Assembly: GCA_947652115.1 (NCBI GenBank)
Contig: OX393567.1
Location: forward strand, 24,562,050-24,626,049
Source of the DNA: Blastomussa wellsi
Lineage: Eukaryota; Cnidaria; Anthozoa; Scleractinia; Plerogyridae
DNA: 64,000 nt
Reading direction: 5' to 3'
Positions 49,801 through 64,000 of this stretch are shown here, one piece after another. The stretch's first letter is position 1; the number at the start of each line of letters is the position of its first letter. The notes beneath the pieces were generated by a model. That model saw only the letters and a program-made list of their open reading frames with translations. It was not told where the DNA came from and did no database searches. The position numbers were made by a program, and so were the translations under genes.

Positions 49801-50273
49801 GTCAAATGCAGACTATAAACCAGCGGACTTACTAGAAATTGACGCGATTTAAATTATCGCAAAGTGAAGGAAAAATACTTTCTAATAAAATAAATAATGC
49901 GAAAGGTGTGTTTTTTAATTTCAAACTGATGAAGAAAATTAACGCGGCGTTATAAAGAAACGGAACTTGTAGAGAAAACAGTTGCCAGGGGGGGGGGGGG
50001 GGGGGATCATGAAACTTTCCACTACCAATAAGGGGGGATCTTTCAAAAACTAGATACTCTACGGGGGGATCAGGTAAATGCTCCGATGTGACAACAAAAA
50101 TACTCCGACCCCCCCCAGGCGATAAATAATGACCGGTCCCTTAACATGGAGATTCGAACAACGTGGATTAACTAGGTCCGAGAATCGTTCCGAGGATCAT
50201 TTAGTTGAAAGGAACGCTAATGTTTACTATTTTGCTTCTGTCGTTTCAGGATGTGTTGAGAACGTACAAGTGA
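40387..50273 (+). CDS. membrane-anchored delphilin-like formin (5' partial)
   Basis: Exons: 40387-40441, 40770-40876, 40985-41059, 41462-41625, 41909-41987, 42390-42452, 42955-43079, 43497-43568, 43659-43748, 44390-44458, 44545-44616, 45080-45212, 45855-45907, 45993-46070, 46463-46621, tentatively 50250-50273. All but the last are joined in phase (464 codons). Exons 2-3 encode two hydrophobic segments, WRLILAFAVAILLFSATFI and, after the TKNG turn, VNIWVFPSFAVLMASFVC. A short linker follows, then FH1 (VPPPPPPCAPPPPPPN) and FH2 from KRMSWEQL, with MGNIMN near residue 306 of the model. FH2 exon sizes and phases track delphilin one to one (63, 69 and 78 nt exons identical in length). A membrane hairpin would place FH1-FH2 in the cytosol. 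The 5' exons are unresolved. The last exon enters in the wrong phase for its most formin-like frame. Confidence 0.8.
41203..41617 (+). repeat. source copy of the duplicated FH1-exon block
   Basis: This 415-bp block contains intron and most of the working FH1 exon (41462-41625) of the second formin. It is nearly identical to 38133-38570, about 3 kb upstream in the same orientation. The differences are mostly small indels and third-position changes. Confidence 0.8.
42271..42336. repeat. (TTA)n microsatellite
   Basis: About 22 TTA units lie in an intron of the second formin. The poly-leucine reading frame through it is an artefact. Confidence 0.95.
43796..43861. repeat. (GAT)n microsatellite
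   Basis: A GAT/GAC trinucleotide run of about 66 bp lies in the intron after the exon 43659-43748. The His-rich minus-strand frame is an artefact. Confidence 0.95.
44070..44340 (+). mobile_element. tRNA-derived SINE (family B)
   Basis: The head contains TGGCCTAGTGGTCAGGGCGC (A box) and GGGTTCGAGTCC (B box, 44123-44134). The body includes AATAGCCAACTGGTCTGCCT and CCGTGGTGCTAGATACATTG, ending near ACGGCAAACGACAAACGA. It is a complete-looking Pol III-type retroelement in the intron before the exon at 44390. The tRNA-like head lacks a proper acceptor stem, so it is not counted as a tRNA gene. Confidence 0.7.
45321..45452 (+). repeat. SINE family A copy, headless
   Basis: It starts CCCAGGTGTATAAATGGGTA, continues GCGATGGACTGGCGTCCCATCC and AGTAGAAATACTC, and ends GGGATAAGCTCTGGC. 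It matches the tail of the 651-860 copy. It lies in the intron following the exon 45080-45212, next to a CAA/ACC-rich simple repeat (about 45465-45545). Confidence 0.65.
47565..49019 (-). CDS. SAM-domain coiled-coil protein inside the TIR element
   Basis: Two exons, 49019-48800 and 48646-47565, join in phase 1 (donor GTGAAG|GTATTG, acceptor GGTAG) to give 433 aa. Residues 1-66 form a sterile-alpha-motif-like helical bundle (LTKADLSNYTDNFKQIGV, LERDIGLTKIQTRRLRRFF). PKKRK at 81-85 is a nuclear-localisation-type motif. A long helical middle region follows, with a basic stretch SRRKKENKSKVKKIKEKRLR and an acidic, serine-rich C-terminus (SSGEDSDESDVETVEEP). It is probably nuclear and able to oligomerise through SAM. 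I recognise no full-length family. The frame is intact over 359 codons in exon 2, so it is either young or under selection. It could be an accessory transposon protein or a captured host gene. Confidence 0.75.
49240..49419 (+). CDS. short divergent ORF in the TIR element (59 aa)
   Basis: An ATG at 49240 opens a charged 59-residue frame (MEDMTEKLSNLDD, HNEKRSERRARTERLVSD) ending at 49419. It is divergent from the SAM-domain gene, with starts 220 bp apart. CAT|GTAAAT near its end could be a donor, making this the first exon of a second transposon gene whose remainder is lost. No homology is recognised. Confidence 0.35.
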   Translation: MEDMTEKLSNLDDNGDQLGKHLDLSDGSTHKRCHNEKRSERRARTERLVSDIDNDHVNK

Positions 50274-51507
50274 AAATGAAGCGGTCCTGGAATGATCGAA
50301 GATCACGTAACACTTGAAATTCATAACTATTAATTTTGAAAAGAGAAATTTGTTTGGATACATCACGTTCGACCCAACAACTCGACTCTCAAATGTCTTA
50401 TTTTTGTTGAAATATCACAATATTTATTAAACTTTTTTATACGTTCATGATCACGTGTTTATGCAAAATTATGAACTACTTCATACCATGAAACGGTACA
50501 TATATATGGCCAAATGCCAACAAAATGAGGATTTGTTTTGTAAATACTTTGTCAATAAAGCTTGAATTTTAAGCTAATTTTGCACTTTTAAATCACTGAT
50601 TATGAAACAGACGGAACATCACTCTCGCTAAATCTCACGACTCGAGAAAAAAATCCAAACATATGCAAGAAATTCAAAAGAAAAAACATAACATACCGAA
50701 AGTAAGGCTGCCGACAAAATAGTTATAAGGCTGTTATAAAACATTCCAGCGCAATGGATGCGAATTCTGAAATAGTTCATACGCATTCATATAATTATAT
50801 TTATCGTTTCTCTTACTCCTTCGTTTTATTCCAAAAACACCAACCAAAATCCGTATAAGAACGTAATTTGTTACACACCGTGTCCCATAACGACACTTGA
50901 TTTAGACTGGATTTCTCGAGACTGATTCAGGGAGAGAGTCTAGCGGAGTGCAGGCGTGAAACGTTCAAACAAGTGCGTTGATTGGGCTCATCCTCGGTGT
51001 AAAAACCTGTGAAAATCACGAATGACGTAAAACAAAGAACGAACAAGACAACAAAGAACCTCGAAACAATAGCGAATAGAAAAACAATAGATAAAGAACA
51101 AAGAAAAAAGTCACTGGTTTTTACAACGAGGTAAACGCGGTGATTGCACAAATGCATGGCGAATTAATACTTGGCTTATATCAAGCACTTTTGCACTAAT
51201 GCAGTGGTAATTTCTTGTCTTTGGTTTTGTTCCGTTCCGAGTTTTGAACGCTCATAACAGCAGCTGAGCCAAAGAAAAATTATAAAGTTGCATATCAAGT
51301 CCCTGAAAATTATTTTAACCCCCTGTCTGGTAATTTTGAAATCCAAAACAAGCCGTGGGAAATGAAGAAATTAAGGCAATGCGCGTAACAGAAAGGTGCT
51401 ATAATGCATCGAGTGACAACTTTGAAACAAAACGAAACTCACGAAGGAATGGACGGTCACCATGTTTCGTCACCGCCTTTTTCCCACCTGAACAGCTTTT
51501 TGAGGCG
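50274..51507. other. spacer between the second formin and histone H3
   Basis: No coding sequence was recognised beyond the alternative frame of the formin's last exon, which runs to 50317. The region is AT-rich. The H3 promoter elements begin near 51508. Confidence 0.4.
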
Positions 51508-51673
51508 ATTGGTCAGCTTAAAGACAAAGCATGGTGAACAGCCAATCAGAAAGTTTACGGAAGTGTCAAAACATTCAGTTGCTACGGCAACAGCCAATAA
51601 TGAGATTGCATTTTCACCGTGCAAAAGTGACAGCTTCCTGCAAAATGCGCACGTGAACTGGGAGCATATATAA
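51508..51673 (+). promoter_or_regulatory. histone H3 promoter: CCAAT boxes and TATA
   Basis: An inverted CCAAT (ATTGG) lies at 51508-51512, direct CCAAT boxes at 51542-51546 and 51594-51598, and TATATAA at 51667-51673. The TATA box is 106-112 bp before the ATG, which suits a start site near 51697 and a short leader. This is the usual layout for animal histone genes. Confidence 0.65.
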
Positions 51674-51748
51674 CCTTGACAAAAAATTCCCTTCTGCAAA
51701 ACACCAAGAAATCTTGTTCCTGCATCAGCCTTGACATCCAAGACGTAG

Positions 51749-52189
<441 letters not shown>

Positions 52190-54543
52190 ATGAACAAAAT
52201 ATCTTGGCATTTATAATAATTTTGTTTTGAGACTGTTTTTCTTTGTATATAGTTTTGAATCCTTGAACTTTCTTAACCATTTCCAAATTTACTTTGAAGA
52301 CGCTTTATTCGTTCAATGCAAAACTGAAATAGAAGGCTCTACGACAAAATTCTGCACAGGATTATTTAAATGTTTTTTTGTAACCGAGACCATTTGTAAC
52401 AACGAATTTTTGTAAATATTGTCAGTTTCAGTTAAAAGATTATCCCGGTTCGAGGAATTGTTTTTAAGATTATTTCAGTGCACAACACTTGTTAAAAAAA
52501 TGTTCGACCTAGTTTGTAATTATTATTACTCGATAAACTTCGTTAGATCAATTGCCTGTAAATGTTATGGACGGTCCGTTTTTCATCTGGAGACTTTTCT
52601 GAAGTATGTTGATCTCTAGGACGGAGTCGTAGTTTGGCAATAATTTTGCGAGAAGTGAAGGTCAATTAACACATCACGCAGAAGTTTTTCTATGGAACCT
52701 CGAATGCAGTGCAATAGTCCATTTTACAGTTCTGTGAAATGTAACCAGGCCTCTGTATGAAAGCGAGGCTCAGGTTGACCTTGTCATGACAGAGACCAGA
52801 AGCTATTTAGCATAACGAAACGATTTACATATCAAAAGCAAGGGGGTTTGTATCTATGCAAGGTCACCTTCAGCCTCAATTCCACCCAAAGGCTTGGTAA
52901 CTAAGCACAGAACTGTAAAATGGCCTATTCACGAGAACGAGTTCGCGCAATGCATTGCAACATGTCTTTGTAGCGTTGACCAAACGCTTTTTACCAACAA
53001 AAAGGTCAGTGACACACGGTTCAATGTCGAGACTGGGGTAAACAAATGTTTAACAGCATATCATGACGTGATGTTGAAATGTGCCATTCAACAAGCTGAG
53101 CTTTGTTGAACGAAAGTAGGTCTTGGATCCGGAATGTTCAACAAGTTTCCGGTTTTTGAACAACTTCAAAAACAAGCGTTCCAAGAAGTCGCAACGATGT
53201 TAAACATTTGTTTGAACGATGTTGAACCGTGTTCTAGTCTAAACGGCTAATTTAAGGTAAGTCAACTCTTCAAAGCTGCTGGAGAGGGTTAAAAAGTGAC
53301 CTACGTCTTTAGGCTTCTCGTGTTTTGCCTTCAGTCCAAAAATTACTGAGAAGGCGTCATCCATACAGGACATTATTGCCATGGAGTAGCCAAGGGTAGT
53401 CGAGGCAATTTCTCACTAAGCAGTTCCGTGTGTATTTCATGCTCAATTTATTCTATCAATCTGAGCAGAGATTGATGCGAATTAATGGTTTCGCACTTGG
53501 ACTCGTTTTGACGTTTAGGCAAAAGAGAACTCTGAAATGACCACGCTTGTTGGGTTTAAGATGATTCCAGCCCACTCGGCGCTACGCGCATTCGTCGGCT
53601 ATCGTCTCGGCATATCCAACGCGCGCTCATGGAATAATTGTTAATTATTACATTTTTTAGTCTAACACAATAACTGCACTTGATTCCCCAAACGAAATTT
53701 TCATAACACAAAATGACTATGTAATACGAGGCTCTTCTATAAAAGGGATTGTACTTTTAACATTTCACGCAATTCTATCCCGAAATGCAAACCTGTACTG
53801 GGCATGCTTCAAAATTTCATGAACGAAATCATGCAGATTAACTTGCTAATATCTTAAAAGGATATTCTGTGAAAAAGAAACAAATGTTAACAGAAACCAA
53901 ACAAAGACTGGCCAGGCACCTTTTATAACAGAATTTTTGTTCAAACAACTATCGAAATGAAAGGCTTGATAAAAACCTTCCCATGCTTATTACTAACACC
54001 AAGATTACACTAAAGAAATAAATACTTGTTTGTGTTTTCAACGCAGTATGGTTGTTTTTTTAATGCAATCAGAGGATATATACAAGCAGAATACATGCAA
54101 CACTATGACAATTATAATACAAGAGATATTTGTTATTTTTAATAGAATACGTGAAATAAATAACTTGTAAGACGCGTGAAAACAGTTTTCAAAAATAAAT
54201 TAATTTTACACTTTTTTGTCGGTTGATAATGTTTCTTTTCAGCAAGTTCTCTGTTGTGTCTCTATCATTTGTATTTTTTTGTAAAACGAGCGTTCCTTTG
54301 AAAAATTATTCCAAGAACTAACGAAGGCGTCACGAAGTCAGCTGCAACGTTATGAATTGAACTGCGACTTCTTGCTCTTCCGATCCCTTGTACAAGCGAA
54401 GTACTGGGATCCTTCACAATAAACACTGGAAGGTTGTACCATAAACATCGGAAGGGTGTTTAGGGCTACCCTGACCCGTGTTGTAACTCAAATAAAATCC
54501 AATCTCCCCGGATTTCACAGCTTTTCTATCGGAACCGTTCTTA
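52190..54543. other. spacer between histone H3 and TBCD
   Basis: No gene was recognised. A region rich in TTGAACAA and TGTTGAAC motifs in both orientations (about 52980-53240) looks like an inverted-repeat element. A 35-bp segment, TCCAACGCGCGCTCATGGAA plus TAATTGTTAA (about 53610-53645), also occurs at about 6858-6893. The two 3' ends converge here, so their 3' UTRs must lie within it. The open frame just below the TBCD stop (54414-54566, minus) is phase-incompatible with TBCD. Confidence 0.45.

Positions 54544-64000
<9,457 letters not shown>

Larger units (their letters stand above)
47115..50140. mobile_element. ~3.0-kb DNA-transposon-like element with ~43-bp TIRs
   Basis: The left end GGGACCGGTCATTATTTATC continues GCC, a G run, then TCGGAGTATTT. 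The right end is the reverse complement and differs by one base in the G run. The flanks TTA (47112-47114) and TTA (50141-50143) form a 3-bp target duplication, as in PIF/Harbinger- and Zator-like transposons. Both subterminal regions carry repeated GGGGGGATCA motifs. Inside are a two-exon minus-strand gene (SAM domain) and a short divergent plus-strand ORF. I see no DDE transposase, so this is either a decayed or non-autonomous element or one of a type I do not recognise. It sits in the putative last intron of the second formin. Confidence 0.7.

Overview
The window is nuclear DNA of an invertebrate animal, most likely an anthozoan cnidarian such as a stony coral. The evidence is AT-rich sequence, short introns, intact metazoan genes (delphilin, TBCD, mitochondrial AGXT2, a class A GPCR, histone H3) and many small tRNA-derived SINEs and inverted-repeat MITEs. 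The species cannot be fixed from sequence alone. Nothing bacterial, viral or organellar was seen. Gene models were built by hand from splice sites, reading-phase continuity and remembered family sequences. Most uninterrupted reading frames in the window are shadows or intron read-through.

Layout. 1-2274: repeats only. 2290-4025 (+): two-exon class A GPCR. 4026-5872: MITE-rich spacer. 5873-14849 (-): complete 17-exon AGXT2 (511 aa). 14850-16948: spacer with a hAT-like MITE. 16949-35896 (-): complete 27-exon delphilin/GRID2IP-type formin (2088 aa) with three PDZ domains, two harmonin-homology domains, FH1, FH2 and an 859-codon proline-rich last exon. 35897-40386: spacer holding a duplicated stray copy of a formin exon. 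40387-50273 (+): a second formin, 5' end unresolved, with two predicted membrane helices just before FH1-FH2. Its FH2 intron map matches delphilin exon by exon. Its putative last intron holds a ~3 kb inverted-repeat element (47115-50140) that carries a two-exon SAM-domain gene and a small divergent ORF. 51779-52189 (+): intronless, divergent histone H3. 54544-64000 (-): C-terminal ~640 residues of tubulin cofactor D (TBCD), 26 exons in the window, 5' end outside.

The two formins stand head to head, which suggests an inverted local duplication of a delphilin-like ancestor. One copy kept PDZ and harmonin-homology domains, as in synaptic or junctional scaffolds. The other appears anchored in a membrane. 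Both would assemble actin, and TBCD acts on tubulin. No operon-like logic is expected. The most unusual items are the membrane-anchored formin, the transposon-like element with the SAM gene, the very long delphilin tail, and the H3 variant with changes at positions 71, 90, 96 and 102.
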